From: Allium sativum
Lineage: Eukaryota > Streptophyta > Magnoliopsida > Asparagales > Amaryllidaceae
Direction of reading: 5' to 3'
Assembly (NCBI GenBank): GCA_030737875.1
Contig: CM060910.1
Span: 68,270,501 to 68,334,500, forward strand
Length of the DNA: 64,000 nucleotides
In this document: in pieces, positions 1-11,254 of the stretch
Position numbering within the stretch: the first letter of the stretch is position 1
How the letters are laid out: each line of letters starts with the position of its first letter
The notes under the pieces: model-generated
Told to the model about the DNA's origin: nothing
What the model saw: only the letters and a program-made list of their open reading frames with translations
Database searches by the model: none
Made by a program: the position numbers and the translations under genes

Positions 1-859
1 AAGAGCAACACTCTGCTAATCGGTAATTTTCTTAACCTATGATTGAGTAGTTTTTTCAGATTTTTTCTTCCACGATTATTTATTTATTGGATGCCGTAGT
101 CTTTAGCTTTGAATATTTGGCTACACAATGATTTGCAGGCAGTTAGTCTTAGTCATACTTCTGTTCTGAATGTTTTAAGAAATAAAATGAAGATCTAACA
201 TGGAATACGCAATATAAACATGGAATTTTTGTATTGGTTAAGGGAAAATGGTGCCTGCACCCCTCCTTTGACTTATAATGCAAATTTTTTACATTAGCCA
301 TTAGCTGGCTTCAACTTTGTTATGTTCTTGAATATTAATCTATATGTTTCAGCCTAGAGAAATCATACTGAAGGTTTAGATCATTCCACTTCCTAATCGA
401 CCACCCTCCTCTGCTTCACTTAATTGATGGGAGAGCATCTTTAGTGGCTTATTTGCTCATTAACTCCATGTTAAAACTTATTTTCTCTTTTTTTGCTAAT
501 GAAATGATGAATGTTTTTATTGTTTAAGCTGAATTGCTGTGCTCCAACCGTGTACCATGTCAAAACCGTTTGTCACTTTTTTTTATTGTTTAAGGCTTTA
601 AGCTGAATTGCTGTTGCATGGCTTATTTAGACATTTTCATATTTTATTTACATGCCAACAGAGGGGAAAATAATAAAAACGTACTAATGCACTGGCAGTT
701 GGAATTTGAATGTGTTTTCATTCATGTAACTGTAGACTGTTAAATGTGGTATATACACTTCATTCTACAAAGTGACAAATAGCTGATGAAGTAGGCAACG
801 TCAGAAACAAAAACAATGCTGAACTAGCTCATAAAGCATAATGAGCATTTCGTATTTTA
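1..859. other. AT-rich non-coding stretch, no gene seen
   Basis: No open frame of note and no recognisable domain in any frame. The base composition and poly-T tracts look like intron or intergenic plant DNA. It could be intronic to a gene continuing outside the window. Confidence 0.5.
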
Positions 860-1034
860 GTAAACGGTAATTTACCATTACCGGCAAAACGGTTACCGTT
901 GTATTGGTATACCGACAAAACGGTTACCGGCACATCGGTAACGGTAACGGTAAGCATTTTTGATTTACCGTAGAAAACGGTACGATAACTGTATTTGCTT
1001 AACGGTAACGGTAACCGTTACCGTAACAGCCCTA
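860..1034. mobile_element. Truncated hAT-like terminal fragment
   Basis: A patch built from many direct and inverted copies of ACGGTAAC / GTTACCGT, ending in CAGCCCTA. Read from the other strand it starts TAGGGCTGTTACGG, which resembles the ends of plant hAT-type MITEs. No matching opposite terminus or 8-bp target duplication was found, so I treat it as a one-ended remnant. It could instead be an unrelated short satellite-like repeat. Confidence 0.35.
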
Positions 1035-3315
1035 GTTGCAGTATTGGGTTCACATTCATGGTTGCCATATTTTGTTGTAAGAAAAACGAGGTTTTCGAGT
1101 TTTTTCCACTTGAATCTCTATTGTTGAGTAGAATCTGTCAGATATAATAAGAGACAAATATTATTTAGTAGAAAATTTCTCAACTAAAGAACACTTAATT
1201 GACTGCTTAATATTCATTTAAAGAATGAGAGGGTATCTAAAAAGGGGTTCATGAAGAGCATCATATGATACATAAAACTCAAAAGAAACTTGGCTACATA
1301 TGCATATGCAGCCTACAAAGACTAAAACTAGTTGTAAATTTTTATGATAAATAATACCTTTTTACAATGCAAAGTACTAACATACATAGATGATCTATCA
1401 AAACCATGCAACTATAAAGAAGGGAATGATAACGCTGGTTTTTGATAACGAAGGGAATGATAATGCAGGTTTTTATTGTTATTCCGTGTATAGTTTTTTG
1501 TTAAGTTTCCTCGTATTAAAAGCATTCCTTTAATTAATTTATCTTGCGCAGCAAATCTGCTTGCAGCTTGTCAAACCATTCAATTCTCATTGGTGCTCTG
1601 ATTCAGTATGTATACATTAATATATTAGAAACTTCAGATACTAGATATTTCTTACTCATATATTTTTATTTTATTGTGTCATACATTCATAAGTATTATT
1701 TTGATGCAAGTATTTCATTTTTATTACATTATTAGTAAAATTCCTTTATATGTTATGAGACCACTATTACTCCATATTTTCACATTATTTTAGTGCAAAT
1801 ACATGTGGGATTTTTCACTCTGTGTTCTGCTCATTACAAGAGATTGAAATTGGTTTTTAAGCATAAATTCGATGTTGAAACTGGGTTTAGTCAAGGATGT
1901 TAAAAAAATGTTATTTGTGTACAACAAACAGCATGTTATATGTACTTATGTCTAATTTTCTCCCTCTGTTTTCCTATTTCCTTGAATGTTGTGTATCAGT
2001 TATGAATTTTTGTCTTAGCTTCTGTAGTCAATTACCATTGCTCTCTAACTCATCGCCCAATAGTTTACTTCCCCGCTTCAGTCAGACCCAATGTGCGGTC
2101 ATTTATCCTTGCTTTGTGTAAGTGTAGTTGTAATTAAAAAATCAGTTTTCTCCCTTCGTTCACAAGAACCATAGTTGTATTGATTGCTTTTAACAATTCA
2201 ATCTACACCGAACGTTTAACCATAGTTTTAAATTTCTCCTTTTTCCAAAGGCAGGATCGTATTTACTATATTCCATTTTAATATTCTGTGATGGTTATGT
2301 ACAATAATTAGCCATCGATGATGGAGTGGATGAATGTTAGTGCCGATAGGCATCATGCACTCTTAATTTTATTATATATATGTATATATATACATATATA
2401 TACATATATATATATATCCGTGTACTAAACAGTCGAATGTAATATGCAAAGCAAAATCCAATCTCATAAACATTTTTGTATAGGGTATGATGTATAAAAA
2501 TTAGCGACTACGCGTAATATTAACTATTTTTTCTGTGTGCATTGCCACTGAATAATATATAGATGTCTGCATGCCATGTTTTCTACCTGATTGGCGCATG
2601 AAAAAAAAACCTATGTGCTCTGTATAACACCAAAAGACGGCAAAACACATGTTATCTATCATACAATAAATATGGATTTTGGGAACTAATATTCGAACCT
2701 CAAACTCCATGCATTCCTAGTTCAATAATAAAAAAGAGTTATCTGTGACTTAACCTTGGTGCGTAAGAATGAGTAAACTACGATATCCACTTGTAAAAAG
2801 AATATAAACTCTGATAAATCAAAAGGTACAATAATACAAGGTATGATTGCTTTTTAATAAACCAACGTTACAGGATAGTTATATACTTCTATATATTGCA
2901 TCTTGTGCAATGAAAAATATATGTTCTTACTATAAAACGTTTACAGTAAATCTATTTACAGTAGATAGGATTAGTGCCATAATATAGAAATTTGATGTTT
3001 TAAGCTATTGGTTTGGGGATTCTTGTCTTCTGAAAAATTTAGAATTGAGACTGGGTCAAGTGTAGTCCAGATAACCCTCCTCAGATCATAGCATTGTAAA
3101 GCTCCTTTCCTTATATGTTACTACTGATCGATGTGCATGTGCATAATATATATAAGGAAAAAAATATGTATTTCAAAAGATAAAAGAAAATTGTAACACG
3201 TTTCAGAAAATAGATCATTTTTTTGCCTCAAAAAATATACTGTCTTTTTCCCCCGAGTTGATTGACTAAAATAAATCATCTATCTCTTCAGGATTTTACA
3301 GGGATTTACTGCTGA
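1035..3315. other. Intergenic or 5' intronic region upstream of the NOI gene
   Basis: AT-rich DNA with a TA dinucleotide run near 2378-2416. One exon-like segment, 1552-1605, has an upstream GCAG acceptor and a GTATGT donor, but its translation was not recognised. The end of the stretch contains a pyrimidine-rich acceptor (CTCTTCAG) about 25 bp before the NOI start codon. This suggests a spliced 5' leader for that gene. Confidence 0.4.
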
Positions 3316-3648
3316 ATGGAACATCAAAAGCAGGATAATTCAAGTAATGGTTGGATGTCAGTTCCCCAATTCGGAGATTGGGATATAAAGAATGGAGTTC
3401 TAGATTACTCTGTTGATTTTTCAAAAATTAGGGAACAGAGAAAGCAAAACAAGTCAGATTTTTCAAGGGCTAGTTTGGGGAATGAAGAGGAAATCGTTGC
3501 TGCAAACAGTCACAAAATTTCCACTAGTGGTGCAACTGATAATAGTTACACTCAGCTCAATCATCCTAGTTCAACTGAGAGCAGGGGTCATTCTCCTTCG
3601 GCGGGGAAAAAGTTTGCAAGCTACTTTGTTTATTGTATAGGAGCTTGA
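3316..3648 (+). CDS. NOI-domain protein of the RIN4 family (110 aa)
   Basis: A small intact protein of the nitrate-induced (NOI)/RIN4 family. These are plant membrane-associated proteins; RIN4 itself is an immune regulator guarded by NLR receptors. Residues 15-23 read SVPQFGDWD, which fits the P-x-F-G-x-W site cut by the bacterial protease AvrRpt2 in RIN4. Residues 29-46 (LDYSVDFSKIREQRKQNK) are the family's basic, conserved second half, followed by a SRASLGNEEE motif. The C-terminus ends SYFVYCIGA: C107 sits where related short NOI proteins keep cysteines likely to be acylated for plasma-membrane attachment. Length matches the short, single-NOI members; RIN4 has two NOI domains and is about twice as long. 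The start is the first ATG after a good splice acceptor, and an upstream non-coding exon is likely. The family assignment is strong; function in immunity is inferred, since many short NOI proteins are uncharacterised. Confidence 0.8.
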   Translation: MEHQKQDNSSNGWMSVPQFGDWDIKNGVLDYSVDFSKIREQRKQNKSDFSRASLGNEEEIVAANSHKISTSGATDNSYTQLNHPSSTESRGHSPSAGKKFASYFVYCIGA

Positions 3649-3752
3649 AATTTTCAATGTGGGAGACCCTTTTCATGTATTCATTCTCTAAATTATCTAA
3701 GATTTATCTGTTTGTATTAGCACGACTTTCCTATTCTAGAATGATTGTTCTG

Positions 3753-3850
3753 TAGAACCCAGCTTCTTTTTAGAAATATATTTCTTTTAAAGTCCTTGAC
3801 CAAAAAAAAAAAAACCAGCTTCTTTTTAGAAATATATGTCTTTTAAAGTC
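3753..3850. repeat. Short local duplication around an A-run
   Basis: A block beginning CCAGCTTCTTTTTAGAAA occurs twice, separated by a run of about 12 A. The second copy differs by a couple of bases. It may be a replication-slippage duplication or the scar of an A-tailed insertion. Confidence 0.5.
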
Positions 3851-3958
3851 CTTGAACAGAATAAAAGTTTCAGAAAATAGTTACAGAAACTTCTGCACAT
3901 TTCATGTAATAATTTTAGTTTGAACTATTAACATTTATGATATGCTGTTGTCATACAG

Positions 3959-4679
3959 AAAACTTGGACGATTTGGACTTGCTGGTGAGCTTCCTGATTT
4001 TAGCCTCTTGACTTCCTTAGAAATTATGTAACTTTATTCAACGTGATTCTAAGTTTATACAATATGGTACTAAACTGCACTAATAATAAAAATATGGAGA
4101 TTTAAGCAGAGACAAATAAAAATATCAACTATCAAGATTCACTTTCCATTTCAATGCTTCACAGGGATATGCAAAATAACAACATGAGTGGAGGGATTCT
4201 AGAATTTATTGGTGAATTACCAAACTCGAAAGAACTGTAAGTTCATATCCTTTAGATAAAAACTCTTTAATATTTTCACTGCTTCACTTATACTTATGTT
4301 CTCTGTTTTTGAATATGAAGGAACCTTGTTAATAACAACTTCAGTGGGCCTGTTCCATCTTCAATTATAGATAATAGCAACATTACAGGTTTTTTATAAA
4401 AAGTAATCAATGTTACTTTTTTATAAATCAACATTGCAGGTTTGGTACAGGTTTTTTATTGCAAACTTGTGCACTTATTACCTAGTATTTGTGTATCTCT
4501 ATATATTTACTGGCCTTCTAAAAATAGCTTATTGGCATTTAGCTGTAACTGGTTTTCCCTTCTAATTCTTGTTTTTTCTATTTTTTTTATAGGAATTTCT
4601 GAATTATGAAAAATAAAAAATTCTTACCGGAAATCTCTGTTTACCTGTACCTTCACTTAAGAAACCTATCACTGTTCAG
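3959..4679 (+). pseudogene. LRR receptor-type gene fragment, decayed
   Basis: Three exon-like pieces (3959-4027, 4165-4236, 4321-4388) have correct AG/GT borders. They join in one open frame reading leucine-rich repeats: GLAGELPDFSLLTSLEI, then QNNNMSGGILEFIGELPNSK, then NLVNNNFSGPVPSSI. The pattern LxGELPDF / NNxxSGxxxxFxGxLPN resembles the short LRR stretch found in plant malectin-like/LRR receptor kinases and receptor-like proteins. A fourth piece (4593-4679) still has both splice sites and a readable NLCLPVP segment, but is out of frame and contains stops. No malectin, transmembrane or kinase part was found. It is therefore a fragment or pseudogene just downstream of the NOI gene. Confidence 0.6.
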
Positions 4680-5955
4680 GTAAGCTATTTCATTTTGAAA
4701 CATTTGTAATGTTGACAAATATTATTGGGTACTGCAGCTTTGGTAACGTTGTGTTTATCATGATTTTTAAACTACTATTTTCATAACATTGTTTATCATT
4801 ATAAGGCTATTTAGAACTACTTGTTTCATATCAATAAAAAATGTTTCAAGTATTCTCCTAGTATAAGTTTTATAGTCAGGTCTTTATCTCTACAATAACA
4901 TATAACAATGATATTGCTCGCATCCACATGATACTGCAGCATGAGTTCTGTAATCTGTTTGAAGTCATTCCACTTAATTTGTCCTTTTAATAACATAGTA
5001 TGATAATTGTTTCGTCAATTTTGTTTTGGTATTTATCCTAAAAAAAATTGTAAATGTTAGCAATGGATTCCTATAGCCTTGGTAGCTCCATTAATTCTCT
5101 TGGAATTCCATGAACGATCTGTTATCATTAGCATGTAAAAGTATGGTTTAACCAAATCATTTATTTGTTCTGGGAAGCTGCCAAATATCATGTAATGGTC
5201 CAATTGAAACCCTACAAGAATTGATGGAAACCTGATATTAGATAAATTCAAAGCTAGCATGTTGTAGCTTACTGTCATATATGCAAGCTTGTGTTCTCCA
5301 TAAATAAAGTTGATGCATCAGTAAACTGATAAACTCCAATATTTCAAGTGAGTGCAGGGATAATACTGGTATGGTTATTTCCATTGACAACCATATTCAA
5401 TATAGTATCATTTCTGGTTCTTTTACTTAGAAAAGAAACTGAAATTGAACTAAATAATTGGTTAATGCCTAGCAAGATAGTAACTAGTTTTCTACTTAGG
5501 CAGCCAAGGGTTGGCTAGGCTTTCTAGTCTGGAAAATTTGCATATATTTCAATTAAACTGAATCATTACATTTATTTTCGTTCTATTGGATACCTAAAGC
5601 TATGCTCCTATGTTTAGAGAAACTGAATATGATCTTAGTTGGCAGTACGCGTCCGTAGGTGTAAAGGAACAACTCCATGCTCTTAGAGAAGCTATTGATA
5701 CTAGTATGTTATTTCCTTACTGTCCCATGGTATTTGCATGAAAGTTTCTGATACCAAAATATTAATATTCTATTGGATCATACACATTGGTTTAAGAGAG
5801 GAGGTACCTTATAGAGTTATGAAATTTCTCCATCTTGATAAAAATACTTGTATTGAGGATAAAATGTTGATTCTGCAGGCAACGCTGCTTGTTTTTCCAT
5901 TTTATTTTTAATTCTTTTACTGCAACTAGACTAGTTTAATTTGCCCTAGTGTTTT
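4680..5955. other. Non-coding stretch with one exon-like segment
   Basis: Mostly AT-rich DNA. The segment 5618-5703 has a TTTAG acceptor and a consensus GTATGT donor and is open in one frame (begins ETEYDLSWQYASVGVKEQ). I do not recognise the protein. A matching exon-like piece lies beyond the Copia element at 12274-12343, so the retrotransposon may sit in an intron. Confidence 0.35.
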
Positions 5956-6710
5956 TGTTGGAAAACAATGGCTGAGTCGCGGACTAGGTCGCTTTCTTGA
6001 AGACGATTCGGCGATTTGGTCAGAGGTGCAAACCAATTCGTTCCTTCGCCGCCGCCTCTAGGATAAAACAACCTCTAAAATAGTAACTGATTTGCTTGCA
6101 CAAACAAATCAGTGCAGATTTGCACTTTCGGGAAAAATACTGCTCGAAATTTCTTAGAAGTTTTAATGGCGGCTGAGAAGAAGAGAATATAAAATTCGGT
6201 GTTTTTCTCGTCTCAGATAAAATAGTATATATAGAACGAGAATTAGGTTTTGGGAGAAAATACCGGATCTGCTAAAATTTCGGGGGGATTAATTATTTTA
6301 CCGTTGCAAAACTTTTCCGTTGCAGAATAAATATCGGTGCGCAAAATAATTTTTCCATAAAAAAAACAGTTCGAAAACAACTAAGTTTTATGGTCCAAAA
6401 ATATAAGTGCCTACACCACAAAGCCCAAGCCCAAACCCGAACCGAACCGGGCCGGGCCGGGCCGGGTCGGGTCGAGTCGAGTCGGTCGGTCGCGCGCGCG
6501 TGTGTGGTGGTCATGATGCATGGTCTCCCTCCTCACAACAATGCATGTATTGGGAGCCCAAGGCCCCAACATGACTTCTTAGAAACAAGTATAAATCCTT
6601 GCCTCTTCCCTATAATCCCATGATGTGGGACTACTCAAACATAGGAGCCATTCATACACTTATTCAATCATTTTTAATAATTCACATAATGTTTGTAAAC
6701 ATTTCCAACA
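5956..6710 (-). repeat. 3' LTR of Copia-1
   Basis: 755 bp, TG...CA ends. It contains a TATA-like box (minus strand TCTATATATACT at 6224-6235) and a GC-rich array of GGGCC/GGGTC/GAGTC pentamers near 6445-6495. It carries one more GGGCC unit than the 5' LTR. Confidence 0.93.
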
Positions 6711-6720
6711 ATCCCCCACT
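6711..6720 (-). other. Polypurine tract of Copia-1
   Basis: On the minus strand it reads AGTGGGGGAT, immediately inside the 3' LTR. This is the expected site for priming plus-strand DNA synthesis. Confidence 0.85.
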
Positions 6721-7254
6721 TGAATTTTTAAAAATATTTTCGAGCAGTTTCTTAAAAACATAAGATTGTGCATAAACAAAGGTGTCCAAGGACTTGAACC
6801 TTTGCATAGTGAGTAAGATTCAGTTTTTTTTTTTTTTTTTTTTTTTTACTAGAGTGACACGTAGTCTTGAACTCTATTCCTGACATCAAACCACACACAA
6901 CCTTTTCTATAGTGCAATCAGATAAGCCCGTGCATTTATGGCCCTGCACGTCTATCCCAGTTTAGTGAATGCTCTAGAAGTTTTGCCCAAACTCCATAGG
7001 AAACGGCCACATTTCCACATTCACAAAGGTGAGTCTATCAAGAGCACTCCTGAAGGTAGGTACTCCACTCCAAATAGAGTATAGATCTCATTAAGAGTTT
7101 CTATTAACTCATCCTCTAACCACTTCAGGAATACATGCTTCTTGGTTTATTAACTAGCATGCTCAACTCATATCACTACACAACTTGTTATTACCCATTG
7201 AACCTAGTTCTTGGGATCTCCAGTCATTTAGGTCGGGTTACCATTGTGCGTGAC

Positions 7255-10200
7255 TCAACAATCTAAGGGCAATAGTCCCATTCTTTTAGAAGAGTTATGG
7301 ACTTTCTCTCTGGACAGTCCTTTCGTCAAAGGATCTGCCAAATTTTCCTCACTACGTACGTAATCCACTCTAACGGTACCTGTGGAAAGTAGTTCTCTAA
7401 CAGTGCTGTGCTTACGACGTATTTGTCGTCTCTTACCGTTATAGTAACGGTTCTGAACTTTTGCAATAGCCGCGGTACTATCGCAATGTATCAACACTGC
7501 TGGTATCGGTTTTTCCCATAAGGGAATCTCAGCTAGCAGATTTCTCAAATATTCTGCCTCTTCACTAGCTGTAGCTAGGGATATCATCTCAGACTCCATA
7601 GTAGACTGAGCCAAAATAGTCTGTTTCTTGGATTTCCAAGAAACAGCTCCTCCAGCGATGCTAAATATGTAGCCACTGGTCGCTTTAGAATCATCAGATA
7701 AGGTATTCCAGTCTGCATCAGAATATCCTTCAAGTACAGCTGGAAACCTTTCATAATGTAATCCAAGGTTCATGGTTCGTTTAAGGTATCTCATTACCCT
7801 TTCAATAGCTTGCCAGTGCTCTATACTAGGTCTACTGGTAAACCTGCACAATAATCCCACGACATAGGCAATGTCGGGTCTAGTACAATCAGTGGCATAC
7901 CGAAGGCTGCCAATGATGCTCGCATAATCAGACTGTCTTACACCTTCACCAGTGTTCTTAAATAACTTTACACTGTGATCATATGGCGTACTTGCAGGTT
8001 TACAGTCAAAGTAATTATATTTCTTTAGTATCTTCTCAATGTAATGAGATTGGTCCAAAGAAATTCCCTTTTCTGACCTAGTAATCTTAATACCAAGGAT
8101 TACACTCGCTTCACCTAGATCTTTCATATCAAAATTGACACTTAATAAGGATTTGACTGAGTTTATGGCATGAATATTTGACCCAAAAATGAGTAGGTCA
8201 TCTACATAAAGGCATATAATAGTGCAAATGTCATTCTCAGATTTGTAATATATGCATTTGTCACTTTCATTAACTTTAAAACCATTTGAAATGATTAAGT
8301 TATCAAATTTTTCATGCCATTGTTTAGGTGCTTGTTTTAAACCATATAATGATTTATCCAATTTACATACTTTATGTTCTTGACCATGTACTACAAATCC
8401 TTCAGGCTGGTCCATATAAATTTCTTCGTCTAATTCACCGTTCAAAAAAGCAGTTTTAACATCCATTTGGTGTATAAGTAAATTATGAATGGATGCAAGT
8501 GAGATTAATACCCGAATGGATGTTATTCTAGTTACAGGTGAAAAAGTGTCAAAGAAGTCTATATTTTCCTTTTGTTTAAAACCTTTAGCTACTAGTCGTG
8601 CTTTATATTTATCTATAGTGCCATCAGGTTTTAATTTCTTTTTAAGTACCCATTTACAGCCTATAGACTTACAACCAGGGGGTAAATCTACCAAGTGCCA
8701 AGTCTTATTGGATTCTAAAGAATCCATCTCATCGTTTATAGCCTCTTGCCAGAAATCGGCATCTAAAGAAGATAAGGCTTCTTGGAGGTTTATAGGATCC
8801 TCCTCAATAGTAAAAGCACAAAAATCTGAACCAAAGTCTTTTATGGTTCTTGCTCTTTTACTTCTTCTAGGTTCAGCTTCAGAATTTTCATTAAGTTCTG
8901 TTCTAATAGGCATATTTGAAGTGCCCCCACTATTCCTTAATTTGAAAGGAAATTTAGTTTCATAAAAGTCGGCATCATTTGATTCAATTATATTATGTGC
9001 ATTAAGGTCATAAAATCTATATGCTTTGCTATTAATAGCATAGCCTATAAATGCACATTCATATGCTCTACTTGCCAATTTTATTCTCTTAGGGTCTGGA
9101 ATGCGAACATATGCTAAACAACCCCAAGTTCTAAAGTATGATACATTGGGTTTATGATTCTTTAAAATTTCATAAGGTGAAATTTTATTCTTAGATTTAG
9201 GGATTCTATTCAGAACGTAGCATACAGTCAATAAAATATCCCCCCACCAATGTTTTGCTGCACCATAATTTAATAATATGGCAACTACAAGCTCGGTAAA
9301 GGTCCTATTTTTCCTTTCTGCTTTACCGTTCATTTCAGGTGAGTAGGGTGCAGTTCTCTCATGTACTATACCATGTTGTTTATAGAAATCCAGAATAGAA
9401 TTAGATTCATATTCTGTTCCTCTATCACTACGAAATCTCTTAATTTTTCTATTTGCTTGATTCTCAATCTCAGTTTTGAATGTTTTAAACATGTCAAAAG
9501 CATCACTTTTATTTTTCATAAGATATACATATGTGAAATCAGAGCAGTCATCAATAAAAGTGATAAAATAACGATGTCCCTGTCTAGTTAAAGTGCCATC
9601 AAGTTCACATATGTCAGAATGAATCAAGTCTAAGGGTTCAGAAACTCTATCAACAGATTTGTGAGGTTTCTTTGTGATTTTAGCTTGTGTACAGAATTCA
9701 CATTTATCAGATTCAGATTCTGTCATTTTAGGTATCATATCTAGGGTGCTCATGTTTTGAATTATTCGTTTATTAACATGACACAATCTAGAATGCCAAA
9801 TATTAAAATCACAAAGCATATAAGCAGAAGAAGTCACTTTATTAGATTCAACATTCAGTTTAAACATACCCTCACAAGCATAACCCTTTCCCACAAAAGT
9901 TCCCTTATAAGTAAGAGTGTACAAATCAGCCCCAATAACTTGAGTGAAACCAGCCTTATTAAGGAGGAAGCCAGAGACCAGATTCTTTCTTATCTCTGGA
10001 GTGTGCATAACATCTTTCAGAATTACAGTTTTTCCAGAGGTGAACTTGAGTTCCACGTTTCCAATCCCCGCAACTGTAGTGGTGTGAGAGTCTCCCAACA
10101 GCACTTTCTGATTTTCAGCAGCCGTGTATGTAGAGAACATGCCACGATCATAGCAGACATGGCGAGAAGCACCAGTGTCTACCCACCAACCCTCTGATCC

Positions 10201-11181
10201 ACCAACAAGGTGAATCTCAGTAATCATAGCCGTAAGAGGCTCCTCAGTCAGGTTAGCCTGCGGTGCAGAGCTTGGCCTGTTCCGGCACTTTCGTGCCATA
10301 TGCCCTGGTTTTCCACAGTTGTAACAAAGAAACAACTGTCCAGAGTCATTCTTTTGGGCTGGTTTCTGCTGTCCTTTTGGGTTTCCTTGCGGATTCCCAT
10401 TCTGTTTGTTGCGCCTGTTCTGATTCTTAAAAGATTTCTGATTTGGTTTCAGAACAGCGGGAGTGGTCTTCTTAGTACTGCTGTTATTCACAATCAGCAC
10501 CTCTTCTTTCTGGTCTTGCTTGCGTGCTTCCTCCTCAATACGGAGGCGTGTAATCAAGCTCTCTAAGGAAAATTCCTTAGTCTTATGTCGCAAAGTGTTC
10601 TTAAAATCTTTCCAGCTAGGGGGTAATTTGTCAATGATAACAGCAATTTGAAATTGTTCGTCCAAGACCATACCTTCGGAGATGATCTCATGAGCTATTT
10701 TCTGAAGCTCATGAGACTGCATCTCTACCGATCTATCATCAGTCATCTGATACTTTAGGTAGCGACTTACAGCGTATTTCTTTGCCCCTGCCTCCTCTGT
10801 GTCATATTTCTTCTTTAGTGCTTCCCAGATCTCCTTTGCCGTCTTTTCATCTGAGTTATAATAATCATACAGATCATCGCTCAGTCCATTCAGTATGAAA
10901 TTCTTGCATAAGTAATCCTGTTCAGTCCAGGTCTGCAGTTGCTTTGACTGTTCAGTCCATGATGCCATCTTTGCTGCATCAGTCTCGTCAGGCTTGTCTG
11001 GTAGCTGCGGTTTTTCAGCAGTCAGAGCAGCCACCACCTTCCTGATCGTGAGGAAGAACTCCATCTTCTGACGCCAGCGCTTGAAATGCAAACCTTCGAA
11101 CTTGAAAGGAGTAGCAGTCACCAGAGGGCCGTGAAAAGCAGAGGGAGGAGCAGAATCGTCCATGGTTGAGTTGGAGGCCAT
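7255..11181 (-). CDS. Gag-Pol polyprotein of Copia-1 (1308 aa, intact)
   Basis: A single frame coding for all retrotransposition proteins. Gag occupies roughly residues 1-330, with a CCHC zinc knuckle ([14 protein letters not shown], about 286-299). The aspartic protease active site is WWVDTGAS (D335). The integrase follows, with its H..H..C..C zinc-binding part ending CEFCTQAK and the catalytic core motifs [15 protein letters not shown] and [11 protein letters not shown]. The reverse transcriptase has the [17 protein letters not shown] block, [10 protein letters not shown], and the catalytic YVDD at about residues 992-995. RNase H ends the protein ([15 protein letters not shown]). No stop or frameshift interrupts it, and the length is normal for a plant Copia polyprotein. 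The start ATG lies only 21 nt inside the 5' LTR, leaving almost no leader. Confidence 0.95.
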   Translation of the reverse strand: MASNSTMDDSAPPSAFHGPLVTATPFKFEGLHFKRWRQKMEFFLTIRKVVAALTAEKPQLPDKPDETDAAKMASWTEQSKQLQTWTEQDYLCKNFILNGLSDDLYDYYNSDEKTAKEIWEALKKKYDTEEAGAKKYAVSRYLKYQMTDDRSVEMQSHELQKIAHEIISEGMVLDEQFQIAVIIDKLPPSWKDFKNTLRHKTKEFSLESLITRLRIEEEARKQDQKEEVLIVNNSSTKKTTPAVLKPNQKSFKNQNRRNKQNGNPQGNPKGQQKPAQKNDSGQLFLCYNCGKPGHMARKCRNRPSSAPQANLTEEPLTAMITEIHLVGGSEGWWVDTGASRHVCYDRGMFSTYTAAENQKVLLGDSHTTTVAGIGNVELKFTSGKTVILKDVMHTPEIRKNLVSGFLLNKAGFTQVIGADLYTLTYKGTFVGKGYACEGMFKLNVESNKVTSSAYMLCDFNIWHSRLCHVNKRIIQNMSTLDMIPKMTESESDKCEFCTQAKITKKPHKSVDRVSEPLDLIHSDICELDGTLTRQGHRYFITFIDDCSDFTYVYLMKNKSDAFDMFKTFKTEIENQANRKIKRFRSDRGTEYESNSILDFYKQHGIVHERTAPYSPEMNGKAERKNRTFTELVVAILLNYGAAKHWWGDILLTVCYVLNRIPKSKNKISPYEILKNHKPNVSYFRTWGCLAYVRIPDPKRIKLASRAYECAFIGYAINSKAYRFYDLNAHNIIESNDADFYETKFPFKLRNSGGTSNMPIRTELNENSEAEPRRSKRARTIKDFGSDFCAFTIEEDPINLQEALSSLDADFWQEAINDEMDSLESNKTWHLVDLPPGCKSIGCKWVLKKKLKPDGTIDKYKARLVAKGFKQKENIDFFDTFSPVTRITSIRVLISLASIHNLLIHQMDVKTAFLNGELDEEIYMDQPEGFVVHGQEHKVCKLDKSLYGLKQAPKQWHEKFDNLIISNGFKVNESDKCIYYKSENDICTIICLYVDDLLIFGSNIHAINSVKSLLSVNFDMKDLGEASVILGIKITRSEKGISLDQSHYIEKILKKYNYFDCKPASTPYDHSVKLFKNTGEGVRQSDYASIIGSLRYATDCTRPDIAYVVGLLCRFTSRPSIEHWQAIERVMRYLKRTMNLGLHYERFPAVLEGYSDADWNTLSDDSKATSGYIFSIAGGAVSWKSKKQTILAQSTMESEMISLATASEEAEYLRNLLAEIPLWEKPIPAVLIHCDSTAAIAKVQNRYYNGKRRQIRRKHSTVRELLSTGTVRVDYVRSEENLADPLTKGLSREKVHNSSKRMGLLPLDC

Positions 11182-11254
11182 TGTTTCAGATCGTCTTCAA
11201 ATTGTTGGAAAACAATGGCTGAGTCGCGGACTAGGTCGCTTTCTTGAAGACGAT
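11177..11254 (-). promoter_or_regulatory. Self-complementary leader and start region of Copia-1 (possible alternative primer or RNA switch)
   Basis: Two pairs of perfectly complementary segments interlock here. 11244-11254 (in the LTR) can pair with 11190-11200 (just inside it), 11 bp. 11210-11219 (LTR) can pair with 11177-11186, 10 bp, and this second partner contains the gag ATG. The 21 nt between LTR and ATG do not contain TGGTATCAGAGC, the initiator-tRNA site present in the other LTR elements of this window. Pairing is seen directly; a role in priming or translation control is inference. The short connecting loops suggest the two pairings alternate rather than coexist. Confidence 0.45.

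Noticed and set aside
2670..2700. tRNA gene suggested by a TTCGAACC word
   Set aside because: No acceptor or anticodon arms can be drawn around it and the B-box consensus is incomplete.
8489..8965. Long plus-strand frames within the Copia-1 coding region
   Set aside because: Antisense shadows of the intact gag-pol frame.
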